A DNA stretch of 17,818 nucleotides from Novosphingobium sp. UBA6722 (GTDB taxonomy: Bacteria; Pseudomonadota; Alphaproteobacteria; Sphingomonadales; Sphingomonadaceae): the NCBI GenBank assembly GCA_002454125.1, contig DKII01000114.1:1-17818 (forward strand), given 5' to 3'. The notes below the pieces were generated by a model. That model was not told where the DNA came from. It did no database searches and worked only from the letters and a program-made list of their open reading frames with translations. Shown in pieces: positions 1 through 7,572 of this stretch (positions are counted from its first letter, which is position 1; each line of letters begins with the position of its first letter). The position numbers and the translations under genes are program-made.

Positions 1-772
1 GCGCGAGATCGGTAGCCTGCTTCACCGCGTCCTCGGCAGCGATGGCCTGCTTGCGCGCGGCATCGGCGGCGGCGGCGGCATCGCGCCAGCGGGCATAGAC
101 CAGCCGCGCCTCGGCCAGCCGGATCTTGTCAGACAGCGCCTTGTAGCGTTCCGCCGCGCGGGCCTGACGGCGCAAGGACCCGATCTGGGCGTCAAGCTGG
201 CCCATCAGGTCTTCGAGCCGCGCCAGGTTCGCTTCGGTCGCGCGCAGCTTCTGTTCGGCATCCTTGCGGCGCACGTGCAGGCCGGCGATCCCGGCTGCCT
301 CTTCCAGCATCATCCGGCGTTCGGCCGGCTTGGCGGCGATCACTGCGGCGATCTTGCCCTGGCTGACCAGCGCCGGGGAGTGCGCGCCGGTTGCCGCATC
401 GGCAAAGACCAGCGCCACATCCTTGGCCCGCACATCGCGCCCGTTGACGCGGTAGGCGGAGCCCGCCCCGCGCTCGATCCGGCGGACGACCTCCAGATCG
501 CTGTCATTGTCCCCGGCATCGGCCAGCAGCACGACTTCGGCAAAATCGCGCGGCGGGCGCTGGGCAGTGCCGGCGAAGATCACGTCTTCCATGCCCCCGC
601 CGCGCATCGACTTGGGGCTGCTTTCGCCCATGACCCAGCGGATTGCTTCAAGCAGGTTGGACTTGCCGCACCCGTTGGGGCCGACCACGCCGGTCAGGCC
701 CGGCTCGATATGCAGCTCGGCCGGCTCAACGAAGCTTTTGAAGCCCGACAGTTTGAGCCGCTTGATCCGCAT
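1..772 (-). CDS. smc: Chromosome segregation ATPase SMC, N-terminal part (runs off the left edge)
   Basis: Structural maintenance of chromosomes protein, the ATPase that compacts and helps segregate the chromosome with ScpA and ScpB. About 257 residues are visible from the ATG at 770-772; the gene continues past base 1. The N-terminal head domain opens with RLKLSGFKSF and carries the Walker A P-loop GPNGCGKSN at residues 31-39, then the SMC segment around MRGGGMEDVIFAG. After about residue 165 the sequence turns Ala/Arg/Glu-rich and helical, as expected for the start of the coiled-coil arm. A purine-rich ribosome site (AGGAGGGGG read on the minus strand) lies about 12 bases upstream of the ATG. 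The gene follows the first DsbA-like gene by 30 bases, a neighbourhood common in sphingomonads. Family assignment is very secure; only the truncation by the window limits it. Confidence 0.97.
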   Translation of the reverse strand, partial: MRIKRLKLSGFKSFVEPAELHIEPGLTGVVGPNGCGKSNLLEAIRWVMGESSPKSMRGGGMEDVIFAGTAQRPPRDFAEVVLLADAGDNDSDLEVVRRIERGAGSAYRVNGRDVRAKDVALVFADAATGAHSPALVSQGKIAAVIAAKPAERRMMLEEAAGIAGLHVRRKDAEQKLRATEANLARLEDLMGQLDAQIGSLRRQARAAERYKALSDKIRLAEARLVYARWRDAAAAADAARKQAIAAEDAVKQATDLA

Positions 773-802
773 CGTCTGGCCGGTCCCCCTCCTGGTCCCG
801 GC

Positions 803-1564
803 TTAGCGGGCGCCAGCCTTTTCGAGCGCGACCTTGATCACTTCCCAGGTGTTGCCTTCGATCTTGGCGCCGTTGAGGAAGAAGGTCGGCGTGCCGGTGA
901 TGCCCAGTTCCTCGCTGGCCTTGTTGGTCGCCTCGACCAGCTTGGTCGCCTTGGCGGTGTCAGCCAGGCAGGTCTTGGCCTGATCGGCGGCGATCCCGCG
1001 CGAGGTGAAGAAGCTATCCATGCCGCCAGCCTGGGCGATCGCGACAAAGCGCTGCTCGGGCGGCAGCTGGCTGGCGGCCTGGAGCGCGGCTTCGTTCGAT
1101 TGCAGGTTGGTGAACATGTTCTTCTGCCAGCCCCAGAACTGCTCGGCCAGCGGCAGGGTTGCCTCGGGCGAACCGCAGGTGGCGAGCAGGGTGGCGGGCA
1201 CGTCGAGCGCGTTCAGCATGAAGAAGCGCACTTCAAAGCTGACGCGGCCGCTGGCGATGAAGTTGTCGCGCATTTCGGCCGCGCTCTTCTCGGCGAACTC
1301 GGCGCAGTGCGAGCAGCTCAGCGCGCCATATTCGACCAGCTTGATCGGGGCATCGGGGTTGCCCATCCGGTAGCCGCCCTCGGGCGTGGCGGCATAGGTG
1401 TCGGCCCAGCTGCTGCCGGCCGGCGGAGCAACCTTGGCGATCGCCTCGCCGCTGGTGGGCGCGGCGGCCGCGCCTTCTTCCTGCTTGCCGCAGGCGACCA
1501 GCGCCAGGGCCATGGTTGCAGCGACAAGCGCCTTGGGCGCGAAACCGAATTTTGCAGCAGTCAT
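803..1564 (-). CDS. DsbA-fold thiol oxidoreductase, putative lipoprotein (paralogue 1, CSHC centre)
   Basis: Envelope thioredoxin-fold protein of the DsbA/DsbG-like group (thioredoxin_4 type), 253 residues. The N-terminus is a hydrophobic signal ending in a lipobox-like LVAC with Cys25, so it is probably a lipoprotein. The redox centre is C84-S-H-C87 and the cis-proline loop is GTPTFFLNG near residues 224-232. A second cysteine pair (C130 and C199) matches the other two paralogues. I chose the ATG at 1562-1564: an AGAGGA ribosome site lies 12 bases upstream, whereas the in-frame TTG at 1571-1573 is only 3 bases from it. The gene sits 101 bases downstream of paralogue 2 and 30 bases before smc. 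Whether it acts as oxidase, reductase or isomerase cannot be told from sequence; the CSHC dipeptide differs from the CPHC of its neighbours, which may shift its redox potential. Confidence 0.9.
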   Translation of the reverse strand: MTAAKFGFAPKALVAATMALALVACGKQEEGAAAAPTSGEAIAKVAPPAGSSWADTYAATPEGGYRMGNPDAPIKLVEYGALSCSHCAEFAEKSAAEMRDNFIASGRVSFEVRFFMLNALDVPATLLATCGSPEATLPLAEQFWGWQKNMFTNLQSNEAALQAASQLPPEQRFVAIAQAGGMDSFFTSRGIAADQAKTCLADTAKATKLVEATNKASEELGITGTPTFFLNGAKIEGNTWEVIKVALEKAGAR

Positions 1565-1591
1565 GATTCGCAAAAATCCTCTGGATTTGAG

Positions 1592-1612
1592 CCGCTAAAA
1601 CTAGCCTAGCGG
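1592..1612 (-). repeat. Small inverted repeat in the leader of DsbA-like paralogue 1
   Basis: CCGCTA at 1592-1597 pairs with TAGCGG at 1607-1612 around a 9-base loop, just upstream of the AGAGGA ribosome site of the following gene. It lies in the 101 bp gap between two DsbA-like genes. There is no U-run, so it is not a classical terminator; it may be a leader hairpin or chance. A second weak repeat, GCCTG/CAGGC, lies nearby around 1633-1651. I could not recognise a convincing -35/-10 promoter in this gap. Confidence 0.3.
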
Positions 1613-1665
1613 CCGGGGAGCGGGAAGGAGCGCCTGCATAGCCGACAGGCTTCTCCACAGGAGTC

Positions 1666-2358
1666 TCAGACAAAACCTTTCATCGCGCGGGCCAGCACTT
1701 CGCGGATTGCCGGCCAGGTGTTGACCGGCAGCAATTGCCCGTTGAGCTGGAAGGCCGGGGTGCCCTTGACCCCTTCGTTGTAAAAGGCGTTCTCGGTGCC
1801 CTTCTGCAGCTCTGCCACCAGGGCTTCGTCAGCCAGGCACTTGTCAAGCTCGGGCCGCTTGTAGCCGCGCTTTTCCATCATGGTGTAAAGGCCAAGGTCC
1901 TCGGTCATGGCCTGGACGCGCTTGTTCCAGTCCGGGTCGGACCAGCGCTGCGCCTGGGCCCGCGTCGGGGTGCGCAGCCATTCGTGCTGGAACTTTAGCA
2001 GTTGGGTCGTGTTGCCGAAGAACTTCTCCGGCTTGCCGCAATAGGCGATCAGCGAGAGCGTCTTGTCGATCTCGTTGAGGAAGAACGGGCGGATTTCATA
2101 GGCGACCGAGCCGGGCTTGATGAAGCGTTCGGTCAGCTCATCCCCGCCCTGCATCTCGAAGATGCCGCAATGCGGGCAGGAGTATGAGGCATATTCGATC
2201 AGCCGGATCGGCGCATGCGGATTGCCGCGGACGTGGTAGCCCTCCTTGCTGAGGGTAACGGTGGCCGACCAGTCCTTTTCCTTTGGCTTGCTTGCGCCGG
2301 TCAGCAGGGTGGCCGCAGCGAGAGCGAGCAAGCCGGTAAACAGTCCCCGCCGCCGCAT
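1666..2358 (-). CDS. Secreted DsbA-fold thiol oxidoreductase (paralogue 2, CPHC centre)
   Basis: Predicted periplasmic DsbA-family protein of 230 residues. It starts with an Arg-rich n-region and a hydrophobic Ala/Leu core ending near TGASK, consistent with a Sec signal peptide. The active site is C61-P-H-C64, the same CPHC dipeptide as E. coli DsbA, and the cis-proline loop is GTPAFQLNG near residue 200. A second cysteine pair (about C107 and C174, contexts YCGKPEKF and DKCLAD) is shared with the neighbouring paralogues. The ATG at 2356-2358 shares its A with the TAA stop of the upstream gene (TAATG), implying translational coupling. Likely role is oxidising or shuffling disulfides in exported proteins; the specific substrate is unknown. 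Confidence 0.92.
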   Translation of the reverse strand: MRRRGLFTGLLALAAATLLTGASKPKEKDWSATVTLSKEGYHVRGNPHAPIRLIEYASYSCPHCGIFEMQGGDELTERFIKPGSVAYEIRPFFLNEIDKTLSLIAYCGKPEKFFGNTTQLLKFQHEWLRTPTRAQAQRWSDPDWNKRVQAMTEDLGLYTMMEKRGYKRPELDKCLADEALVAELQKGTENAFYNEGVKGTPAFQLNGQLLPVNTWPAIREVLARAMKGFV

Positions 2359-3041
2359 TACATGCGCGCCTCGATCTGCGGCTGCAGCAGGCTCCAGCCA
2401 TCGGTTCCGAACAGCAGCGTGCCGTCGATTGCAAAGCTGGGCGTGTGATCGACGCCCAGTTTCGAAGCCGCCTCGCTGCCGGCGGCCAGCCGCTGCGCCA
2501 CCGCGCCATCGGCGAGGCAGCGATCGACCGTGATCCGGTCATAGCCGCGGGTCGCCATGATCTCGTAGAAGCGGAAGTCGGCGGCGATGGCGCGGGTCCG
2601 GGCCGGCAGCGCGCCCGTGGTCCAGCGCGCCTGCTGGGCCTTGCTGCTGCGCGCCATGGTCTGCAGCCAGACCGGCTGGCTGCGCATGAACGCGCTGTGG
2701 TTAAGCGGGAATTTCTCCTTTGGCCCGCAATTGGTCAGCATCGCCACGGTCAGGTCGATCGGATCGCGCACCACGTGCCTGATCTCGACCGAGATCTTGC
2801 CGCTGCGGATGTACTTGAGCTTCAAGCCGGCATCAGATTCCAGCTCGAACTCGCGGCAGTGCGGGCAGGTGTAGCTGACGAAAGTGGTCAGCTTGACCTT
2901 GGCGGCCGGGTTGCCAAGCACGTTGCTCTGGGTTGCCGTGCGGGTCACCACCCGGTTCCAGTCTTGCGGCGGGCTGGCGCCCAGGGTCAGCGCGGCGGCC
3001 GCGAGGAGCAGGGCGGGGCGGAGCAGTTGCTTCAAGATCAC
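2358..3041 (-). CDS. Secreted DsbA-fold thiol oxidoreductase (paralogue 3, CPHC centre)
   Basis: Third DsbA-fold protein in tandem, 227 residues. A hydrophobic Leu/Ala stretch at residues 5-22 resembles a Sec signal. The redox centre is C59-P-H-C62 and the cis-proline loop is HTPSFAIDG. The additional cysteine pair is near C105 (NCGPKEKF) and C175 (DRCLAD), matching both neighbours. The start codon is GTG at 3039-3041, inside a GTGA overlap with the stop of the dciA gene, so the four genes dciA and paralogues 3, 2 and 1 probably form one transcript. Similar layout, equal size and the shared second cysteine pair indicate local duplication. Family assignment is firm; the division of labour among the three copies is not known. 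Confidence 0.91.
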   Translation of the reverse strand: MILKQLLRPALLLAAAALTLGASPPQDWNRVVTRTATQSNVLGNPAAKVKLTTFVSYTCPHCREFELESDAGLKLKYIRSGKISVEIRHVVRDPIDLTVAMLTNCGPKEKFPLNHSAFMRSQPVWLQTMARSSKAQQARWTTGALPARTRAIAADFRFYEIMATRGYDRITVDRCLADGAVAQRLAAGSEAASKLGVDHTPSFAIDGTLLFGTDGWSLLQPQIEARM

Positions 3042-3589
3042 TTGTCCTCGTTGTTGTCACCCAGGCTGCGGGCCAGCGATTCGAGCACGGCGCGCAGTTC
3101 GGGATCGCCGATATCGCGCAAGGAATCGCCGAGTTCCATCGGAATCGGCTTGAGCGAGGGCGGAGCGGCCGGGCGGCGGTCTTCGACCGGCGGCTTGACC
3201 GCGCCCTGGCGCAGCTTGACCCGGGCGACTGCGCTGTAACCGAAGAAGCGGTTCACCCGCTCGATGATCTCCGGGATCACGTGGCTGATCAGCGGGGCAT
3301 GGGCCGGAACAACCACCAGTTCGAGGATGCCGCCCACCTTCTCGCCGGGCGGAAAGCGGATCGCTTCGGGGCTGCAGACGCGGGCATGCCTGGCCCCGAC
3401 GATTTCCGGCCAGCGGGTGACCACGCTCGACTGGACGAAGCCGAACCGGCGAAAGGCGGTGCGGCCCACTTCGGGCATCAGTTCGGAAACGCTGCGCGCC
3501 GCTCCGCCGCGGGGCCGTTCATAGGGGCGCGGCTTTGCTGCGGCCCCCTTTACGGGCTTTGTGCCTGGCTTTTTTGGGTCCCGTTCCAT
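3038..3589 (-). CDS. dciA: DUF721 / DciA-family protein, likely replicative-helicase loader
   Basis: A 183-residue protein with the DUF721 core at about residues 35-130. Visible marks are the RWPEIVGARHA segment, the beta-rich GGILELVVVPAHAP stretch and the helix EIIERVNRFFGYSAVARVKLRQG. DUF721 proteins include DciA, the ancestral loader of the DnaB helicase in bacteria lacking DnaC or DnaI; that role is family knowledge, not shown here. A basic Pro/Lys-rich N-terminus (residues 1-32) and a Pro-rich, acidic tail flank the core. It starts 29 bases from the divergent mutY and overlaps the next gene by four bases (GTGA). The DUF721, thioredoxin and SMC order with mutY divergent is typical of sphingomonads. 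Confidence 0.85.
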   Translation of the reverse strand: MERDPKKPGTKPVKGAAAKPRPYERPRGGAARSVSELMPEVGRTAFRRFGFVQSSVVTRWPEIVGARHARVCSPEAIRFPPGEKVGGILELVVVPAHAPLISHVIPEIIERVNRFFGYSAVARVKLRQGAVKPPVEDRRPAAPPSLKPIPMELGDSLRDIGDPELRAVLESLARSLGDNNEDK

Positions 3590-3618
3590 TGCAGCGCTGG
3601 CAATGCCATAGCGGGCCG

Positions 3619-4674
3619 ATGGACGCCAGCGCCGACACGATCTCCGCCAGCCTGCTTGCCTGGTACGACAGCCAGGCGCGGGCGCTGCCCTGGCGCAGTC
3701 CGCCGGGGACGCCGCCGCCAGCGCCCTACCGCGTCTGGCTGTCCGAGGTGATGCTGCAGCAGACCACGGTGGCGGCGGTCGGTCCGTACTTTGCGAAGTT
3801 CCTGGCGCGCTGGCCGACGGTCAAGGACCTGGCCGCGGCCGATGATGCCGAGGTGATGGCCGCCTGGGCAGGGCTGGGCTATTACGCCCGCGCCCGCAAC
3901 CTGCTGGCCTGTGCACGGGCCGTGGCGGCGCGGGGCGGCGTCTTTCCGAGCAGCGAGGCGGAGCTGCGTGCGCTGCCGGGGCTGGGGGCCTATACCGCCG
4001 CTGCTGTTGCCGCGATTGCCTTTGGCGAGCGGGCCACGGTGGTCGATGCCAATGTCGAGCGGGTGATCGCCCGGCTCTTTGCCATTGACGACCCGTTGCC
4101 CGCCGCGCGCAAGGCGATCCGGGCGCGGGCCGAGGAACTGACTCCGGTTAAGCGCCCCGGTGACTTTGCCCAGGCGATGATGGACCTGGGGGCGACGGTC
4201 TGCACCAACCGCAATCCGCGCTGCCTGCTCTGTCCGCTGGCCGCGAGCTGCGCCGGGCGGCGCGCTGGTGCAGAGCGCTTTCCGGTCAAGCCGGCCAAGG
4301 CCGCCAAGCCGCAGCGCCGCGGCTGCGCCTTCTGGATCGAGCGCGGCGGCGCAGTCTGGCTGGTGCAGCGACCGGGCACGGGGATGCTGGGCGGGATGCG
4401 GGCCTTGCCGGATGATGGCTGGGCGGCCCGCAGCGACGGTTGCGGCGAAGGACCGCTGCCGGGGGAATGGCGCGCTGGCGGCGTGGTCCGCCACGGCTTC
4501 ACCCATTTCGATCTCGATTTGCAATTGATGCTTTATTCGGGCGGCGATTTGGATAGGCTGGCGGCTGACAATGGCGAATGGTGGCCGCTGGACCGGATCG
4601 ATGAAGCCGGCCTGCCCACCCTGTTCGCCAAGGCAGCGCGGCTGGCGCTGGCTGAACGAGAAACGGGAGAATGA
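3619..4674 (+). CDS. mutY: A/G-specific adenine DNA glycosylase MutY
   Basis: Base-excision repair enzyme that removes adenine mispaired with 8-oxoguanine, 351 residues from the ATG at 3619. It has the catalytic Glu43 in SEVMLQQTT, the conserved LGYYARARN loop near residues 86-94, the helix-hairpin-helix LPGLGAYTA at about 119-127 with catalytic Asp143 in VVDANVERV, and a [4Fe-4S] site C195-x6-C202-x2-C205-x5-C211. A NUDIX-like 8-oxoG recognition domain follows (about 228-345, with HGFTHFDLDL). The frame is open further upstream to a TTG at 3535, but that stretch overlaps divergent dciA and lacks family similarity, so I use the ATG even though its ribosome site is weak. First gene of a five-gene overlapping chain. 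Confidence 0.96.
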   Translation: MDASADTISASLLAWYDSQARALPWRSPPGTPPPAPYRVWLSEVMLQQTTVAAVGPYFAKFLARWPTVKDLAAADDAEVMAAWAGLGYYARARNLLACARAVAARGGVFPSSEAELRALPGLGAYTAAAVAAIAFGERATVVDANVERVIARLFAIDDPLPAARKAIRARAEELTPVKRPGDFAQAMMDLGATVCTNRNPRCLLCPLAASCAGRRAGAERFPVKPAKAAKPQRRGCAFWIERGGAVWLVQRPGTGMLGGMRALPDDGWAARSDGCGEGPLPGEWRAGGVVRHGFTHFDLDLQLMLYSGGDLDRLAADNGEWWPLDRIDEAGLPTLFAKAARLALAERETGE

Positions 4675-5999
4675 CCTTGCATCACCACGACGCCATCGCG
4701 CTTTCGCGCCGGAACCTGCTGCGCTCCAGCGTATTGCTGGGGGCAGGAGCTGCCGTCGGTGCCCTGCCGTTTGGCAGCCAGCTGGCCCATGCCGCCATGG
4801 CGGTCGGGTTCGAAGCGCGCTGGCCCAAGGTTACCGCGATGCTCGACAAGTATGTCAGCCAGAAGAAGGTCGTCGGCATGGTCGCGGCGCTGGGCTGGGG
4901 TGACAAGGATCCCGGCTTCATCGTCCGCGGCAAGGAAGCCTTCGACGATCCCGATAGCGCGGGCGAAAACAGCCTGTTCCGCGCCTATTCGCAGACCAAG
5001 CCGGTCACCGGCATGGCGGCGATGATGCTGATCGACGATCGCAAGCTGAAGCTGGACCAGCCGGTCGCCGATTTCATTCCCGAATTCGCCAATATGCGGG
5101 TGGCGATCGACCCGAAGAACAGCCTGGAATCGCGCCCCGCGCAGAACCAGATCACCGTGCGCCACCTGCTGACCCATACGGCCGGCCTGGGCTATGCCGG
5201 CGTGGGCAAGGAAAAGGTCAGCGCCGAACTGCTGCGGCTGGGGGTGACCCCGGCGGTGCTGACGCGGATGAAGATCCCCGGCCTGCCGGTCAGCCCGCCC
5301 ACGCCGGGCCCGGACGAATTCGTCAAGCTGGCGGCGAGCGTGCCGCTGGTTTCCGAACCCGGCACCGAATGGCACTATTCGATGGGGCTCGACGTGCTGG
5401 GCGTGGTGATCCAGCGCGCTTCGGGTGCCAAGAGCTTCGAGGCGTTCCTGCAGGAGCGGATGTTCGATCCGATCGGCATGAAGAGCAGCTATTTCCGGGT
5501 GCCTGCCAGCGAAGTGCACCGCCTGACCGCCAATTACGGCCTGATGGGCGGCTTCCCGCTGCCGATCGATCCCAGCAAGACTTCGATCTACCTCGACCCG
5601 CCCGCCTTTGCCTTTGGCGGTTCTGGCCTGGTCTGCTCGCCAGCGGACTATGACCGCTTCCTCAAGATGATCGCCAATGGCGGCCTGGTTGGCACCCGGC
5701 GGGTGATGGGCGCGGCGTCGGTCGCGCTTGGTGTCAGCAATCTGCTGCCTGACGGGGTCGAGACCAAGGGCACCTTTATCGACGGCGCGGGCAATGGCGC
5801 GGGCGGGCGTTCGGGCATGGGCCGCGATGCCGGGACCTTCGGCTGGGGCGGTGCGGCCGGGACAGTCGGCTTCGTCAATGTCCGGATGGGCCTGCGCGCC
5901 GGGATCTATACCCAGTACATGCCGTCCGAAGCCCTGCCGATCCACGCCGAGTTCCCGCAGACGGTGCTGGCCGATCTGGCAGCGATGCGCGGCGCATGA
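4671..5999 (+). CDS. Serine hydrolase of the class C beta-lactamase / esterase family, exported
   Basis: Penicillin-binding-protein-like serine hydrolase (beta-lactamase superfamily, EstB type), 442 residues. The N-terminus has an SRRNLL motif followed by a hydrophobic stretch ending near QLAHA, which looks like a twin-arginine export signal. The catalytic SxxK is S107-Q-T-K110 and the YxN-equivalent is Y236-S-M in EWHYSMGLD. RHLLTHTAGLGY is the usual family segment, and a GWGGAAGT motif near the C-terminus may stand in for the KTG box. These features fit an esterase or peptidase-like enzyme more than a true antibiotic-degrading AmpC, but substrate cannot be read from sequence. Its ATG overlaps the mutY stop (ATGA), and its own stop overlaps the nudC ATG. 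Confidence 0.9.
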   Translation: MTLHHHDAIALSRRNLLRSSVLLGAGAAVGALPFGSQLAHAAMAVGFEARWPKVTAMLDKYVSQKKVVGMVAALGWGDKDPGFIVRGKEAFDDPDSAGENSLFRAYSQTKPVTGMAAMMLIDDRKLKLDQPVADFIPEFANMRVAIDPKNSLESRPAQNQITVRHLLTHTAGLGYAGVGKEKVSAELLRLGVTPAVLTRMKIPGLPVSPPTPGPDEFVKLAASVPLVSEPGTEWHYSMGLDVLGVVIQRASGAKSFEAFLQERMFDPIGMKSSYFRVPASEVHRLTANYGLMGGFPLPIDPSKTSIYLDPPAFAFGGSGLVCSPADYDRFLKMIANGGLVGTRRVMGAASVALGVSNLLPDGVETKGTFIDGAGNGAGGRSGMGRDAGTFGWGGAAGTVGFVNVRMGLRAGIYTQYMPSEALPIHAEFPQTVLADLAAMRGA

Positions 6000-6874
6000 A
6001 GGCGCCGATCGCCTTTGCCGGTTCGCCGATCGACCGGGCCGACCACATCCGCGCCAATCCGGATGAACTTGCGGGCCTGATGAACTGGCGGGCACGGCTG
6101 CTGAAGCTGGATGGCCTCTCGCCGGTCTATACCGATGAGGGCGCGCTGGAGTGGGGCACACTGGCCGATGCCGATCCGGACGAGGAACTGGTGTTCCTGG
6201 GGCTGATGGACGGCAAGGCCTGCTTTGCCGCCGTGCCCGATGAAGGCGCGACCGGGCCGGCCTATGCCAACCCTTCGATCTGGGCCGCCATGTCGGCGCT
6301 CGATCCGGGCGAACTGGCGCTCTATGGCGGGGCGCGCAGCCTGGTCGATTGGCACGCCCGGCACCGCTTCTGCGCGCGCTGCGGCGGCGCAACCCAGGTC
6401 AGCAAGGGCGGCTGGCAGCGCAACTGCGACAGCTGCAAGGCCCAGCACTTCCCCCGCACCGATCCGGTCACGATCATGCTGATCGAACACAAGGGTCACC
6501 TGCTGATGGGCCGCCAGCCGCGCTTTCCGGCGCGGATCTATTCGGCGCTGGCCGGCTTTGTCGAACCCGGCGAAACGATCGAGGAAGCCGTGGCACGCGA
6601 AAGCTTCGAGGAAGCGGGCGTGCGGGTGCGCGACGTGTCTTATGTCGCCAGCCAGCCGTGGCCCTTCCCGTCGCAGCTGATGATCGGCTGTCACGCCTTT
6701 ACCGATGATCCGGAGCTGGCGGTTGACTTTACCGAGCTGGAAGAAGCGCGCTGGTTCACCCGCGAGGAACTGGAAGCCGCCCGCGCCGCCGGTCCCGACG
6801 GCACCGACACGCTGATCTTCCCGAGGCCCTTCGCCATTGCCCACAACCTGCTAGTCTGGTGGCTCGACAAATGA
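5996..6874 (+). CDS. nudC: NAD(+)/NADH diphosphatase NudC (NUDIX hydrolase)
   Basis: Hydrolyses NADH and NAD to nicotinamide mononucleotide plus AMP; in the family it also removes NAD caps from RNA. The 292-residue protein has an N-terminal domain, a four-cysteine zinc ribbon (C126, C129, C144, C147), and the Nudix box from G187 to V209 (GFVEPGE, REsFEEAGV). The SQPWPFPSQLM motif at residues 219-229 is diagnostic of the NudC subgroup, so this is not a generic NUDIX protein. The ATG at 5996 overlaps the preceding stop by four bases (ATGA), and its TGA overlaps the next ATG. Length and domain order are normal for the family. Confidence 0.96.
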   Translation: MKAPIAFAGSPIDRADHIRANPDELAGLMNWRARLLKLDGLSPVYTDEGALEWGTLADADPDEELVFLGLMDGKACFAAVPDEGATGPAYANPSIWAAMSALDPGELALYGGARSLVDWHARHRFCARCGGATQVSKGGWQRNCDSCKAQHFPRTDPVTIMLIEHKGHLLMGRQPRFPARIYSALAGFVEPGETIEEAVARESFEEAGVRVRDVSYVASQPWPFPSQLMIGCHAFTDDPELAVDFTELEEARWFTREELEAARAAGPDGTDTLIFPRPFAIAHNLLVWWLDK

Positions 6875-7572
6875 CCCAGCCCGCTAAAGTGACGATCGAC
6901 ATCTGGTCCGATGTGATGTGCCCGTGGTGCATCATCGGCTATTCGCAGCTCAGGAAGGGCCTCGCGGCGCTGGAGGGCGAGGTAGAGGCCCAGGTCCGCT
7001 GGCATGCCTTCCAGCTCAATCCCGACATGCCGCCAGAGGGCGAGGAACAGCAGGCGCACCTTGCCCGCAAATATGGCCGCACGCCCGATCAGATGGCCGC
7101 AGCCCGCGGGCAGATGAAGGAAATCGGCACCCGGGCCGGCTATTCGTTCGACTATACGGGTGAGGGTGAGGCCCCGCAGGCGCGGCTGTGGAACACGCTG
7201 CGCGCGCATCAGCTGCTGCTGTGGACGCTGGCGCAACACGGGCCGGAAAAGCAGACCGAGCTGAAACTGGCGCTGTTCGATGCGCACTTCCAGCAGCGCC
7301 GCAATGTCTCTGACCCGGTCGTGCTGCTCGATGTGGCGGAAGGTGTCGGGATTGATCGAGACGACGCTGCGGCCGCGCTCGACAACCCGGTGCTGGCCCA
7401 GCAGGCGCAGGAAGAACAGCGCATGGCCTATGACATGAACGTCAGCGGCGTGCCGGCGATGCTGATCAACGGCAAGTTCCTGATCCCCGGCGCGCAGGAG
7501 CCCGAAACCTATGCCAACGCCCTGCGCCGCGTGGTCACGCGCGAGGCTGAGCTAGCGGCGCGGGCAGGATGA
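6871..7572 (+). CDS. FrnE-like DsbA-family oxidoreductase (CPWC centre), cytoplasmic
   Basis: A 233-residue protein of the DsbA-fold FrnE/2-hydroxychromene-2-carboxylate isomerase-like group. It has no signal peptide and opens directly with the first beta strand, followed by C17-P-W-C20, the usual FrnE dipeptide. The cis-proline segment is SGVPAMLINGKF near the C-terminus, and the middle of the protein is the helical insertion of the fold (LWNTLRAHQLL, LFDAHFQQRRNVSD). I start it at the ATG at 6871, which forms an ATGA overlap with the nudC stop; an alternative in-frame start 12 bases upstream lies inside nudC. In related bacteria FrnE is linked to oxidative-stress tolerance. It is the fourth DsbA-fold gene in the window but belongs to a different subfamily from the tandem trio. 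Confidence 0.92.
   Translation: MTQPAKVTIDIWSDVMCPWCIIGYSQLRKGLAALEGEVEAQVRWHAFQLNPDMPPEGEEQQAHLARKYGRTPDQMAAARGQMKEIGTRAGYSFDYTGEGEAPQARLWNTLRAHQLLLWTLAQHGPEKQTELKLALFDAHFQQRRNVSDPVVLLDVAEGVGIDRDDAAAALDNPVLAQQAQEEQRMAYDMNVSGVPAMLINGKFLIPGAQEPETYANALRRVVTREAELAARAG

Noticed and set aside
275..1609. Open frame of 444 codons on the plus strand opposite smc and a DsbA-like gene
   Set aside because: Antisense shadow spanning two different real genes, with no domain signature and His/Gly/Ala-rich composition.
1632..1652. Possible terminator between two DsbA-like genes
   Set aside because: The GCCTG/CAGGC stem is only five base pairs and has no U-run on either strand.
4809..4834. A GTAACC-N16-CGAA match on the minus strand, inside the serine hydrolase gene
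   Set aside because: It has the right core and spacing but lacks the extended bases shared by the two real promoters (GGTAACC instead of TGTAACC, CGAACCC instead of CGAATGG), lies within a coding region in antisense, and has no gene to drive. Probably chance, though an antisense start-site check would settle it.
4671..5999. AmpC beta-lactamase (antibiotic resistance gene)
   Set aside because: SxxK is present, but the second motif is Y-S-M rather than Y-x-N and no clear KTG is seen. Context is a housekeeping operon, so an esterase or peptidase-like hydrolase is more likely.
4533..6392. Long open reading frame on the minus strand (619 codons) opposite the serine hydrolase and nudC
   Set aside because: It lies opposite two well-supported genes, has Arg/His/Gln/Pro-rich composition typical of antisense frames in high-GC DNA, and shows no recognisable domain.
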